Shown in pieces: positions 9,925-19,523 of a stretch of 64,000 nucleotides of DNA. Below the pieces are notes generated by a model, which did not search any database, had not been told where the DNA came from, and saw only the letters and a list, made by a program, of their open reading frames with translations. This DNA is from Marinobacter maritimus. GTDB taxonomy: Bacteria; Pseudomonadota; Gammaproteobacteria; Pseudomonadales; Oleiphilaceae. Made by a program: the position numbers and the translations under genes. The stretch is from positions 744,001 to 808,000 of the forward strand of contig NZ_VCGW01000001.1 of the NCBI RefSeq assembly GCF_007671675.1, read 5' to 3'. The first letter of the stretch is position 1. Each line of letters starts with the position of its first letter.

Positions 9925-10569
9925 TCAGTTATCAAGTGATCGGTTTGCCTGCTCCGCAAGTTCCCGGGCATGCTGGATCACCTTGCGCCGCGACAAAACC
10001 AGTTGCCAGCGACGCCCGCCGGATTGCCTCCAGAGCACCGCTGAGCGAATGCCTGCGAGCAGGAGCGCCCGGACTTTGGCAGCATTCTCGTCCCGTTGCA
10101 GCAGTGAAGGGTTACCGCTTACCTGAATGCGCAGGCTGAAGGTGCTGATTGTATCTGTATAAATAGAGGCCAGGTTGCTGATCAGATTCGAATGCACATA
10201 GCCAAAGTGGCTGGCAGTGTGCCGGGCCTGCTCGATACGGCTGCCAATCACTTCCAGCATGTTTTTGTGTCGGTTGAGCTTGGATTCCAAGTGGATGAGG
10301 TTCAACACGTAACGCAGCACCTCGATATCCTGCTGTTTCTTTTGATCGCTCATAACAGTAGAAAGCGTAACCAGCCCTTCACGAACATCTGCAAGCTCAC
10401 CACCATAAACGTCGAGGGTATTGGCAGGATCGGTGGCGAACAGCGAGCGCAGGCAAGTTTCCAGGCTGGCCTGATTGCAACTGCCATTGTTAGCAATTTG
10501 CTGAACCAGATTGGCGGCCTGGAATACCCCCGCCAGTGCGAGTGTTTGATCGTGAATCGATCGGCTCAT
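9925..10569 (-). CDS. hflD: HflD, high-frequency lysogenisation protein homologue
   Basis: 214-residue helical protein of the HflD (YcfC) family. In E. coli HflD is a peripheral membrane protein that binds phage lambda CII; its normal cellular role is uncertain. Typical features are the N-terminal [19 protein letters not shown] and the central [14 protein letters not shown]. It overlaps the end of mnmA by 4 bases, so the two are translationally coupled as in other gammaproteobacteria. Identification relies on sequence and on the conserved mnmA-hflD-purB order. Confidence 0.93.
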   Translation of the reverse strand: MSRSIHDQTLALAGVFQAANLVQQIANNGSCNQASLETCLRSLFATDPANTLDVYGGELADVREGLVTLSTVMSDQKKQQDIEVLRYVLNLIHLESKLNRHKNMLEVIGSRIEQARHTASHFGYVHSNLISNLASIYTDTISTFSLRIQVSGNPSLLQRDENAAKVRALLLAGIRSAVLWRQSGGRRWQLVLSRRKVIQHARELAEQANRSLDN

Positions 10570-11747
10570 GGGTGTACTTCCTGAACAGCGGTGGGTGAGA
10601 GGCGCTCTGGGAGGGCTTCATCATCACGCCAGGTCTCTGTGATTACACCGCCGCCAAGACAATTCTCTCCATCATAAAAAACCACCGATTGCCCTGGTGT
10701 GACAGCCCGCTGGGCGTCATCAAAAACAACCTTTACGCCGCCTTCGATGACCGTCACCTCACAATCCTGATCAGGTTGGCGGTAGCGGGTTTTCGCCTTG
10801 CAACGGAACGAATGCGCTGGTGGCCCCCCCGCGACCCAGTCGATCGGATCAGAGACAAGGCCCCGGGAGAAGAGTAATGGGTGGTGCTTGCCCTGAACAA
10901 CCGTCAGCACGTTACGCTCCAGATCTTTGCCCGCAACGTACCAAGGGTCGTCGCCAAAGTCGCTGAGCCCACCGATTCCCAAGCCCTGACGCTGGCCTAT
11001 GGTGTGGTACATCAGCCCTTGGTGCCGGCCGATTTTTTGGCCTTCCGGGGTTTCAATATCGCCCGGCTGCGCGGGCAGGTACTGTTTCAGGAAATCGCTG
11101 AATTTGCGCTCACCGATAAAGCAGATACCGGTAGAGTCTTTTTTGTCGTGGGTGATGAATCCCTGTTGTTCGGCAATCCGGCGAACTTCGGGCTTCTCCA
11201 GCTCACCGACCGGGAACAGTGTGCGTGCGATGCGATCACCCGAAACCGCATGCAGGAAGTAGCTTTGATCCTTGTTGCCATCCAGGCCTTTCAGTAAAAG
11301 TGCTTTGCCTGACCCGTCTGCAAGCGGGCGCTGGCGGGTGTAATGCCCGGTGGCAATATAATCAGCACCCAAAGTGGTGGCATAATCGAGAAAAGCCCGG
11401 AACTTAACTTCCTTATTGCAGAGAATGTCGGGATTCGGGGTGCGCCCCGCCTGGTACTCGGAAAGGAAATGCTCGAATACACGATCCCAGTATTCGGCAG
11501 CGAAACTGGCGGTATGGAGTTTGATGCCGATAACATCCGCAACTGCCTGTGCGTCAGCCAGATCGGTCATGGCGGTACAATATTCGGTACCGTCGTCTTC
11601 ATCCCAGTTCTTCATAAACAGGCCTTCGACCTGATATCCCTGATCTTTCAGCAACCAGGCCGCGACCGAGGAATCGACACCGCCAGACATGCCGACGATT
11701 ACGTGAGTGCTCTCGGGGGAGCGAACTTCGGAGGATGGATTCGTCAT
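10566..11747 (-). CDS. mnmA: tRNA-specific 2-thiouridylase MnmA
   Basis: About 393 residues. It installs the 2-thio group on wobble uridine 34 of Glu, Gln and Lys tRNAs, activating the base with ATP and taking sulfur from the TusE relay. The PP-loop GMSGGVDSS is at residues 19-27; the two catalytic cysteines are Cys110 ([11 protein letters not shown]) and Cys209 ([12 protein letters not shown]). The frame extends to a GTG at 11762, but ATG 11747 has GGAA six bases before it and matches family starts. It is upstream of and coupled to hflD. Confidence 0.95.
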   Translation of the reverse strand: MTNPSSEVRSPESTHVIVGMSGGVDSSVAAWLLKDQGYQVEGLFMKNWDEDDGTEYCTAMTDLADAQAVADVIGIKLHTASFAAEYWDRVFEHFLSEYQAGRTPNPDILCNKEVKFRAFLDYATTLGADYIATGHYTRQRPLADGSGKALLLKGLDGNKDQSYFLHAVSGDRIARTLFPVGELEKPEVRRIAEQQGFITHDKKDSTGICFIGERKFSDFLKQYLPAQPGDIETPEGQKIGRHQGLMYHTIGQRQGLGIGGLSDFGDDPWYVAGKDLERNVLTVVQGKHHPLLFSRGLVSDPIDWVAGGPPAHSFRCKAKTRYRQPDQDCEVTVIEGGVKVVFDDAQRAVTPGQSVVFYDGENCLGGGVITETWRDDEALPERLSPTAVQEVHP

Positions 11748-11798
11748 GGCAATTCCGGACACTGGTTTAAAACGCGGGAGTTTATCATTTTGTACCGG

Positions 11799-12248
11799 TT
11801 ACGTCTGCGAACCGGAGATCACATCCAGCGGATAACAGCGACCGTTTCGGTAATCTTCTATGCTTTGTATAACCAGCGGGCTGCGGAGCTTGTCACCCAG
11901 CTGTCGGATGTCTTCAAGTGATAGCCAATGCGCGGCGATGATGCCCCTGTCGAGTTCATCGGTTACCTGCTGGCGGGCTTTCCCGATAAAGCAGAAGCGA
12001 TAATAAGTGACGCCATTTGCCGGTGCCTTGTAGGTGTAGAGCCCGAGAAAATGCTCTGGTTCGATTTCCCAGCCGGTTTCCTCAAGTGCCTCCCGTCGGA
12101 CCGCGTCGAGAATTGCCTCATCCTCCTCTACGTGTCCTGCTGGCTGGTTGAACACAACACGGCCGCTGCTGTGTTCTTCAACCATCAGGAATCGGCCTTG
12201 TGCATCTTCAACGACCACGGCTACGGTGGCATGCGGTGTCCAGGTCAT
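11799..12248 (-). CDS. nudJ: NudJ-like Nudix phosphatase
   Basis: 149 residues with a complete Nudix box: Gly38, Glu44, Arg52, Glu53, Glu56, Glu57 and Gly59 in GHVEEDEAILDAVRREALEETG. E. coli NudJ hydrolyses HMP-pyrophosphate and nucleoside di- and triphosphates, releasing phosphate. The opening TPHATVAVVVEDAQGRFLMVEE is characteristic of this subfamily. Its ATG overlaps the stop of rluE by 4 bases, and it precedes mnmA by 51 bases. The rluE-nudJ-mnmA order is the same as in E. coli. Confidence 0.92.
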   Translation of the reverse strand: MTWTPHATVAVVVEDAQGRFLMVEEHSSGRVVFNQPAGHVEEDEAILDAVRREALEETGWEIEPEHFLGLYTYKAPANGVTYYRFCFIGKARQQVTDELDRGIIAAHWLSLEDIRQLGDKLRSPLVIQSIEDYRNGRCYPLDVISGSQT

Positions 12249-12883
12249 GATTTCGAGTGCCTCCTTGACGTCTTGGCAGGTCGGGCTTTAGCCGCGCGTT
12301 TGCGGGGTTTCGTGGATGCAGGTAAATGGATCGAGATCTTTCGGAAGCTTCCTGGTTCAAGCCCATCCAGCGACCAGTCCCCGATACGATAGCGGATCAA
12401 TCGCAGTGTTGGAAAGCCAGCGGCAGCCGTCATACGCCGCACTTGCCTGTTACGCCCTTCGGTTATGATGAGTTCCAGCCAACTGGTTGGTACTGTATCG
12501 CGGTGGCGCACTGGTGGAACCCTGGGCCAGATTTCCGGCTCTTCCATTTTTCGGGCTTTCGCCGGCTGTGTGCGGCCATCTTTAAGTGCTATACCGGCGC
12601 AAAGATCGGCAATGGCGTTTGCGGTAATAGTGCCTTCAACCTGAACCCAGTAGGTTTTTGGCATTTTCAGCGCAGGTGACGCTATGCGATGCTGCAAGGC
12701 GCCGTCGCTGGTCAGAAGAAGCAGGCCTTCGGAATCGTAGTCCAGCCTCCCGGCCGGGTAAACGTCACGAACCCGGATCCAGTCAGCCAGCGTTGCGCGG
12801 GGTTTCTCCCCTGAGGCGGTACGCTCATCGGTAAACTGGCTGAGTACCTGAAAGGGCTTGTTAAAGAGGATGAGTTCAGCCAT
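12245..12883 (-). CDS. rluE: 23S rRNA pseudouridine synthase RluE
   Basis: 212 residues, RsuA/RluB/E/F family without the N-terminal S4 domain, which is the RluE architecture. RluE makes pseudouridine 2457 of 23S rRNA. The catalytic aspartate is Asp48 in AGRLDYDSEGLLLLT; KTYWVQVEG and ITEGRNRQVRRMTAA are the other family motifs. The last 20 residues are a basic, lysine- and arginine-rich tail that may contact rRNA. First gene of the rluE-nudJ pair. E. coli has icd divergent here, but this window has cspD further upstream instead. Confidence 0.93.
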   Translation of the reverse strand: MAELILFNKPFQVLSQFTDERTASGEKPRATLADWIRVRDVYPAGRLDYDSEGLLLLTSDGALQHRIASPALKMPKTYWVQVEGTITANAIADLCAGIALKDGRTQPAKARKMEEPEIWPRVPPVRHRDTVPTSWLELIITEGRNRQVRRMTAAAGFPTLRLIRYRIGDWSLDGLEPGSFRKISIHLPASTKPRKRAAKARPAKTSRRHSKS

Positions 12884-13058
12884 GGAGTCTGCCCCCGGGG
12901 GGAGAATTAGAATCAGACGGAAGGGTACTCAGAAAAAGCGGTGTTTGAAAGCGCAAGGCAGCATGTATGCCCCGCGCTCAGGGCCAACGGACAGGAACCC
13001 GCCAGTTTCATCCGGCAGGAAGGTTCAGGAAATGGGCAGCCCGCGTGGCGGGTGCGCG

Positions 13059-13376
13059 TCAGCCGTTCGCAGCGCGTGGAGGGGAGCCGCCGCCATCCGC
13101 CTCCGTGGTTGTATCAGCCTGTTCCGGAGATTCTGGTGTCTCCGCCCCGCTTTGCGCCCGGTCGCCCGGCTGCTCATCGGGTATGATGTTTACGGCATGC
13201 ACACCCTTGTCGCTGGGCTTCTTGTCGAAATTGACCGCCTGACCTGCTTTCAGTGTTTTGTAGCCGTCCATCTGGACAGATGAAAAGTGGGCAAACAGGT
13301 CGTCACTGCAGCCATCTTCTATGATGAAACCGTACCCTTTGGCATTGTTGAACCACTTTACTTTGCCTCTTGGCAT
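13059..13376 (-). CDS. cspD: CspD-like cold shock domain protein with extended acidic tail
   Basis: 105 residues. Residues 1-68 are a cold shock domain with both nucleic-acid-binding motifs (KGYGFI and DLFAHF) and open GKVKWFNNAKGYGF. CspD of E. coli binds single-stranded DNA and inhibits replication in stationary phase. Residues 69-105 are an added tail rich in Pro, Glu, Ser, Thr and Gly that E. coli CspD (74 residues) lacks. A strong AGGGGAG precedes the ATG. The gene is divergent from clpS-clpA, the standard gammaproteobacterial arrangement, which supports the cspD assignment over other Csp paralogues. Confidence 0.88.
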   Translation of the reverse strand: MPRGKVKWFNNAKGYGFIIEDGCSDDLFAHFSSVQMDGYKTLKAGQAVNFDKKPSDKGVHAVNIIPDEQPGDRAQSGAETPESPEQADTTTEADGGGSPPRAANG

Positions 13377-13710
13377 GATGAACTCCCCTGTTCTTTTGCT
13401 GTCTCTTGTTTGTTGTTCAATTGACCGTTTTACGCTTGTGCAACGCGCTGACAGCTGTTGAAGGCGCGTATCTGTCGGTTCCTGTTACATGAAACGCTCA
13501 TGTATTTACATTATTTTACAGTGTAGCTTAACTGTCGGCGAAACCCAGGGTCGAGTCAATAGCTTCTATTGCGGTAATGTGTGGTTGAACGCAGTCCGGA
13601 AGCGGTATTATGTTCGTACTGATAAATAACTCATGCCCGGGCCGGTTTGTGACTTGAAAACCCGGGGCCAGACAACCACATTGATGAAAGGCACCGATAA
13701 CCGGTAAAGA
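13377..13710. other. Divergent regulatory region between cspD and clpS
   Basis: This 334-base gap holds no credible gene. It should contain both promoters. A rightward candidate for clpS is TTGAAC at 13585-13590 and TATTAT at 13606-13611, with a short 15-base spacer. An AT-rich stretch at 13501-13535 is a likely leftward promoter area for cspD. GC-rich inverted segments (CCCGGG at about 13637 and 13671) could fold in the clpS leader. None of these is strong enough to list separately. Confidence 0.5.
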
Positions 13711-14073
13711 ATGATGCGGACTATCGAAAATTCTCTACTAGTATTAAACCAAGGGGAGGATGAACAGCCGGGGCGTCACGATGACCTCAGCGTTGCTCCC
13801 GAAAAGCCTGCACTGAAGCGTCCAGCCCAATACAAGGTGATGCTTCTGAACGACGATTACACACCCATGGACTTTGTTGTGGATGTGCTGATGACATTCT
13901 TCGGAATGAATGAAGAAAAGGCGACACAGGTGATGCTGCTCGTCCATACGCAGGGAAAGGCTGTATGCGGGGTATATACCCGAGACATCGCGGAAACAAA
14001 GGCGGCACAGGTGAATCAGTATTCTTCGGAATGCGAACATCCGCTCCTTTGCGAGATTGAATGTGCAGACTGA
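13711..14073 (+). CDS. clpS: ClpS, N-degron adaptor for ClpAP
   Basis: 120 residues. ClpS binds the N-terminal Leu, Phe, Tyr or Trp of substrates and hands them to ClpA. The binding-pocket motifs are present: [14 protein letters not shown] and the helix with His in [21 protein letters not shown], then EHPLLCEIE. The 40-residue N-terminal extension needed for ClpA engagement is retained. ATG codons at 13711 and 13714 are both possible. It ends 18 bases before the preferred clpA start. Confidence 0.95.
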   Translation: MMRTIENSLLVLNQGEDEQPGRHDDLSVAPEKPALKRPAQYKVMLLNDDYTPMDFVVDVLMTFFGMNEEKATQVMLLVHTQGKAVCGVYTRDIAETKAAQVNQYSSECEHPLLCEIECAD

Positions 14074-14091
14074 TAGATGTTGGGGTGGCCC

Positions 14092-16362
14092 ATGTTGAGC
14101 AAAGATCTTGAAATTACGCTGAATACGGCTTTCAAAAGTGCTCGCGACAAGCGTCATGAATTTATGACGGTTGAGCATTTATTGCTGGCCCTGTTGGATA
14201 ACGAGTCGGCGGTGGGTGTTCTCAAAGCCTGTGGTGCAGACCTCAAGCAACTCCATGACGAGCTGATGGAGTTTGTGGACTCAACCACGCCACTGATTCC
14301 AAGTAGCGACGATGAGCGCGAGACCCAGCCAACGCTCGGTTTTCAAAGGGTGCTGCAGCGAGCTGTTTTTCATGTGCAGTCCTCAGGAAAGAAAGAGGTT
14401 ACTGGCGCCAACGTGCTGGTTGCCATTTTCAGCGAGCAGGAAAGCCAGGCTGTATACGTGCTCAAGAAGCAGAGTGTTGCACGCATTGATGTCGTCAACT
14501 TTGTCTCCCATGGAATCTCCCGGGTTCAGGGAGCGGAAGATCAGGAAGGCCACGAGCAGATCTCTCACGACGAGACCGCTGAAGAGGGCGGCCAGTCCAA
14601 GCCTTTGGAAACATACGCAACCAACCTGAATGAACAGGCTCGCCAAGGGCGCATTGACCCGTTGATTGGCCGGGAACACGAGGTTGAGCGAGTGGTGCAA
14701 ATCCTGGTGCGCCGCCGCAAGAATAACCCTTTGCTGGTCGGTGAGGCCGGTGTAGGTAAAACCGCTATTGCAGAAGGGTTGGCCAAGCGGATTGTAGATG
14801 GCCAGGTGCCCGATATCATATCCGATGGCGTGGTGTACTCGCTTGATCTTGGCGCTTTGCTTGCCGGAACCAAATATCGCGGTGACTTCGAGAAACGCCT
14901 CAAAGGATTGCTTGCTGAGCTGAAAAAAGAGAAGCACGCAATTCTGTTCATCGACGAAATCCATACCATTATCGGTGCTGGGTCAGCTTCTGGTGGGGTA
15001 ATGGATGCCTCGAACCTGCTCAAGCCCATGCTGAGTTCAGGGGAAATCCGTTGCATCGGTTCCACCACGTATCAGGAATTCCGGGGCATCTTCGAGAAGG
15101 ACAGTGCGCTGGCCCGTCGTTTCCAGAAAATTGATGTGAACGAGCCCAGCGTTGAGGATACCTATCAGATTCTCAAAGGGCTGAAACCGAACTTTGAAAA
15201 GCACCACGACCTGAAATACACAGACCAGGCGCTGCGCGTGGCGGCGGAACTGGCGGATCGGTACATCACGGACCGCCATCTGCCGGACAAAGCTATCGAC
15301 GTGATCGATGAAGCTGGTGCGCGCCAGCGTCTGATGCCCGAGGGCAAACGCCTGAAAACGGTGGATGTTCCCGAGATTGAGGAAGTGGTTGCCAAGATTG
15401 CCCGTATTCCGCCGAAGAACGTGTCCACCAGCGACAAGGATCTGCTACGTAATCTGGAGCGTGATCTCAAAATGGTGGTATTCGGACAGGATCCTGCGAT
15501 TGAATCGCTGACAATGGCAATCAAACTGGCGCGTGCGGGCCTGAAAGCGCCGGAGAAGCCGGAAGGGTCTTTCCTGTTTGCCGGGCCCACGGGTGTTGGT
15601 AAAACAGAGGTGACCAAGCAACTGGCCAAGGCGCTTGGGGTCGAACTGGTTCGGTTTGATATGTCCGAATACATGGAGCGCCATACGGTCTCTCGCCTTA
15701 TCGGCGCGCCCCCGGGGTATGTCGGTTACGATCAGGGAGGTCTGTTAACAGAATCGGTTAACAAGCACCCGCATTGTGTTCTGCTGCTGGATGAAATCGA
15801 GAAGGCGCACCCGGAAGTCTTCAATCTGCTTCTGCAGGTTATGGATCACGGTACCCTGACCGACAATAACGGGCGAAAGGCTGACTTCCGCCACGTTATT
15901 CTCGTGATGACCACCAACGCCGGAGCTGAAAGCATGGCTCGCCGTTCAATGGGCTTTAGCGAGCAGGATCACAGCAGTGATGGTATGGAAATTATCAGCA
16001 AGACCTTCACGCCGGAGTTTCGCAACCGCCTGGATAGTATTATTCAGTTTGGTGACTTGCAGAAGAAGACCATTACCTTTGTGGTCGACAAGTTCCTTAC
16101 CGAGTTGCAAGCGCAGCTGGATGAGAAACACGTGGTTCTGCATGTGGATGACGAGGTCAAATCCTGGCTGGCGGATAAGGGCTACGATGTGACTATGGGT
16201 GCACGCCCAATGTCGCGTCTGATTCAGGACAAGATCAAGCGCCCGCTGGCGGAGCAGATTCTGTTCGGTCGGCTGTCCGAGAAGGGTGGGGATGTGTTCA
16301 TTCACCTCAAGGATGATGAGTTGGTATTCGATTATGAGGATGAACCTGCGGAAGCCGTTTAA
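14092..16362 (+). CDS. clpA: ClpA, ATP-dependent unfoldase of the ClpAP protease
   Basis: 756 residues (E. coli 758). AAA+ ring that unfolds proteins and feeds them to ClpP. N-terminal ClpS-binding domain to about 145, then an acidic linker, first AAA module with Walker A GEAGVGKT at 217-224 and DEIHTIIGAG, second module with GPTGVGKT, GYVGYDQGGLLTE and the sensor region, and a C-terminal IGL-type loop region for ClpP. The frame extends to 14077, but ATG 14092 (MLSKDLEITLN) aligns with the E. coli start and follows a GGGGTGG ribosome site. Cotranscribed with clpS. Confidence 0.97.
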   Translation: MLSKDLEITLNTAFKSARDKRHEFMTVEHLLLALLDNESAVGVLKACGADLKQLHDELMEFVDSTTPLIPSSDDERETQPTLGFQRVLQRAVFHVQSSGKKEVTGANVLVAIFSEQESQAVYVLKKQSVARIDVVNFVSHGISRVQGAEDQEGHEQISHDETAEEGGQSKPLETYATNLNEQARQGRIDPLIGREHEVERVVQILVRRRKNNPLLVGEAGVGKTAIAEGLAKRIVDGQVPDIISDGVVYSLDLGALLAGTKYRGDFEKRLKGLLAELKKEKHAILFIDEIHTIIGAGSASGGVMDASNLLKPMLSSGEIRCIGSTTYQEFRGIFEKDSALARRFQKIDVNEPSVEDTYQILKGLKPNFEKHHDLKYTDQALRVAAELADRYITDRHLPDKAIDVIDEAGARQRLMPEGKRLKTVDVPEIEEVVAKIARIPPKNVSTSDKDLLRNLERDLKMVVFGQDPAIESLTMAIKLARAGLKAPEKPEGSFLFAGPTGVGKTEVTKQLAKALGVELVRFDMSEYMERHTVSRLIGAPPGYVGYDQGGLLTESVNKHPHCVLLLDEIEKAHPEVFNLLLQVMDHGTLTDNNGRKADFRHVILVMTTNAGAESMARRSMGFSEQDHSSDGMEIISKTFTPEFRNRLDSIIQFGDLQKKTITFVVDKFLTELQAQLDEKHVVLHVDDEVKSWLADKGYDVTMGARPMSRLIQDKIKRPLAEQILFGRLSEKGGDVFIHLKDDELVFDYEDEPAEAV

Positions 16363-16402
16363 GGTGGCTGCCGCGACGGTGTAAAAACCGTCTACAAAAA
16401 AA

Positions 16403-16430
16403 CCGCTGCATGGATGCAGCGGTTTTTTTT
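16403..16430. terminator. Bidirectional terminator between clpA and infA
   Basis: CCGCTGCA (16403-16410), loop TGGA, TGCAGCGG (16415-16422) followed by eight T residues (16423-16430). A run of A residues precedes the left arm, so the same hairpin also has a T tract when read on the minus strand. It sits between two convergent genes and fits intrinsic termination in both directions. Confidence 0.9.
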
Positions 16431-16453
16431 GCTTTCTGGAAGTCACTGTTGTC

Positions 16454-16672
16454 TTAGCGGGCGCGGTACACAATCCGGCCTTTGCTCAAATCGTAAGGCG
16501 TCAACTCAACCTTGACCTTGTCGCCGGTCAGGATGCGGATATAGTTTTTACGCATCTTGCCGGAGATGTGAGCAGTAACAACGTGGCCGTTGCTCAGCTC
16601 AACCCGGAACATGGTGTTTGGAAGAGTATCAAGAATAACGCCTTCCATTTCAATAGCATCTGTCTTCGCCAT
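16454..16672 (-). CDS. infA: Translation initiation factor IF-1
   Basis: 72 residues, exactly the bacterial length. Single OB-fold protein that binds the ribosomal A site during initiation. [40 protein letters not shown] and a final ARP-less GRIVYRAR are typical. AGAGG lies ahead of its ATG. It is downstream of bpt and convergent with clpA, as in many relatives. Confidence 0.98.
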   Translation of the reverse strand: MAKTDAIEMEGVILDTLPNTMFRVELSNGHVVTAHISGKMRKNYIRILTGDKVKVELTPYDLSKGRIVYRAR

Positions 16673-16825
16673 TCAGTAAAAACCTCTGTTGGAAATACTT
16701 TCCGTAATTTTAAATTGCGCAATTCTGCCTGATTTATAAGCGTTTGGCAAAGTGAGTTCGTCAGTCGTTCAGCAAAAACGCACTCAACGCCTTTCTTTCA
16801 GGCTATTTTTAACCGGAAGCTTGCG

Positions 16826-17539
16826 TTATATGGTTTCCATCACCCGCCATTGGCCAGCCTTCAGTGCTTCTATAGGCTTGAAGCGAGTTTTATAGTTCAT
16901 CTTACGGCACTGTTTTATCCAGTAGCCCAGATACAGGTGAGGCAGATTGCGTCGGCGGGCCTCATCTATTTGCCAGAGAACGGCGAAGGTTCCAAGGCTG
17001 CGATTCTCAAGCGCCGGATCGAATACGGTGTATATGGCCGAGAGCCCCTCATCCAGAACATCCACAGCGGCCAGCGCCACCAGTATCCCGTTGATGCGCA
17101 TCTCCAGAAAACAGGCGTCCGTAGCGCCTTCCACGAGAAAAGAGGTGAACTGTTCCCGCGAGGGAGGGTACATGTCACCGTCTTTATGCCTGGACTCTAC
17201 ATAGTTGGCGTAAAGTCTGTAATAGCTTTCGTTGAACGCTGCAGGTACCAGCGTGCACTCGAGATCACTGTTCTTTTTCAGGACCCGACTCTGGCTGCGG
17301 TCCGGACGGAAGTCGTTTACGTTGAGGCGCACCGGGACGCACGCGTTGCATGCTTCACAGTGAGGCCGGTAGTAATGGGATCCGCTGCGCCGGAAACCCA
17401 GCGATGTGAGCTGACTGTAGAGCTTTTTGTCGATATGGGCACGGGGGTCAACAAACATGGTTGTTGCTTCACGATCGTCGAGGTAACTGCAGTCATGGGC
17501 AGGCGTTGCAAAGAACACCAGGGTTCTCAGACTACTCAT
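16826..17539 (-). CDS. bpt: Bpt, aspartate/glutamate leucyltransferase
   Basis: 237 residues, homologous to eukaryotic ATE1. Bpt transfers leucine from Leu-tRNA to proteins that begin with Asp or Glu, making them ClpS substrates. Family markers: an N-terminal cysteine set in CEACNACVPVRLNVNDFRPDRSQ, the RHKDGDMYP segment, and the C-terminal LYLGYWIKQCRKMNYKTRFKPIEAL. Its ATG directly follows the aat stop (TGAATG), so translation is coupled. Together with Aat, ClpS and ClpA it forms one pathway. Confidence 0.95.
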   Translation of the reverse strand: MSSLRTLVFFATPAHDCSYLDDREATTMFVDPRAHIDKKLYSQLTSLGFRRSGSHYYRPHCEACNACVPVRLNVNDFRPDRSQSRVLKKNSDLECTLVPAAFNESYYRLYANYVESRHKDGDMYPPSREQFTSFLVEGATDACFLEMRINGILVALAAVDVLDEGLSAIYTVFDPALENRSLGTFAVLWQIDEARRRNLPHLYLGYWIKQCRKMNYKTRFKPIEALKAGQWRVMETI

Positions 17540-18253
17540 TCATGCCTCCGGGCCGTGCCATTGCCAGTTGATTGTCCAGTCGGGCTGATCCGGTTTACGG
17601 TCTGCGTATGTACCGATTATAGATAAAAACTCGCATCTGGGTAGGGTGCGCGCGCCCATGGTAAGAAGATGGTCGCTCTCCACCTGACAGTCCATGATGC
17701 GATAGCCCCAATCCAGTAGTTGATTGGCCAGGTGAACCATCAGTACTTTCGATGCGTTGGTTTCAAGGGAGAACATGGATTCGCCGAAGAAGCATTGTCC
17801 TATGGCAATCCCGTACATGCCGCCCGCCAGCTCGCCGTTTCTGTTCCAGACTTCGATGGAGTGAGCTACGCCTTGTCGGTGCAGTTCCGAGTAACTGGTG
17901 ATCATGTCGTCGGTTATCCAGGTACCTTCGCTGCGGGTGGAGGCGCACAGACGAATGATGCGGCCGAAGGCCTGGTCAGCGGTGACGTGGAAGCGGCGTT
18001 GATTCAGTGTTCTGCGTAGGCTGCGGGATACGTGAATGTCTTCTGGGAAAAGCACGCAGCGAGGGTCTGGAGACCACCAGAGTATAGGCTGGTCGTCGCT
18101 GTACCAGGGGAAAATGCCGCTGCGGTAGGCGAGGATCAGGCGCTCTGTGGAGAGGTCGCCGCCCAGTGCGAGTAGGCCATCGGGGTCATCGAGGGCTTCT
18201 TCGGCTGGGGGAAACCACAGTTGGTCGGGGTCTAGCCAGGGAAGTGAGGGCAT
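17540..18253 (-). CDS. aat: Leucyl/phenylalanyl-tRNA-protein transferase
   Basis: 237 residues. Aat adds Leu or Phe to proteins with N-terminal Lys or Arg. Motifs: LPWLDPDQLWFPPAEEAL near the start, GIFPWYSDDQPILWWSPDPR, VHSIEVW-like AHSIEVWNRNGELAGGMYGIAIGQCFFGESMFS, and the C-terminal MGARTLPRCEFL. It precedes bpt with no gap. Upstream lies a 184-base intergenic region carrying the palindromic repeat, so it may be separated from trxB transcription. Confidence 0.96.
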   Translation of the reverse strand: MPSLPWLDPDQLWFPPAEEALDDPDGLLALGGDLSTERLILAYRSGIFPWYSDDQPILWWSPDPRCVLFPEDIHVSRSLRRTLNQRRFHVTADQAFGRIIRLCASTRSEGTWITDDMITSYSELHRQGVAHSIEVWNRNGELAGGMYGIAIGQCFFGESMFSLETNASKVLMVHLANQLLDWGYRIMDCQVESDHLLTMGARTLPRCEFLSIIGTYADRKPDQPDWTINWQWHGPEA

Positions 18254-18296
18254 CCTGTTTTTCGACTATCACTCAGTTAGCTTGCTTGAGAGTGTC

Positions 18297-18401
18297 AGCC
18301 GGAGGGCGGGCCGTTCTGAAACACGCTGTGGATACGTCCCTGTACGCTTGGCTACGCCATCCATGGCTTCGCACAGTTTCAGAACGGCCCACCCTCCGGC
18401 T
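18297..18401. repeat. Long imperfect palindromic intergenic element
   Basis: Arms of 26 bases at 18297-18322 and 18376-18401 (outer sequence AGCCGGAGGGCGGGCCGTTC) pair with one mismatch. The 53-base middle contains CATCCATGG and several shorter partial repeats. It looks like a dispersed REP- or MITE-type element rather than a simple terminator: the arms are long and GC-rich and no T tract follows. I found no second copy in this window. It lies between trxB and aat, both on the minus strand. Confidence 0.7.
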
Positions 18402-18437
18402 TCGTCAGGCTATTGTGTCGCCTGCTTTCAGACAGTC

Positions 18438-19400
<963 letters not shown>

Positions 19401-19523
19401 TCACTAGATTTGGAACGTATCAGGCTCTTTCAGAGCAGGTGTAACGAGGAAGATGAAAAGGCTATCACGAAAGCAGCAGGCTGCCATTTGTTTTGGCCAA
19501 TTCCGCTGATAAAGCTTGGCTAT

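Noticed and set aside
13040..13052. Small GC hairpin right after the cspD stop
   Set aside because: A five-base-pair stem with no T tract; too weak to call a terminator.
12858..13283. Plus-strand open frame of 141 codons across the rluE-cspD gap
   Set aside because: Most of it overlaps cspD in antisense; the free 175 bases show no ribosome site and the translation is basic and compositionally odd.
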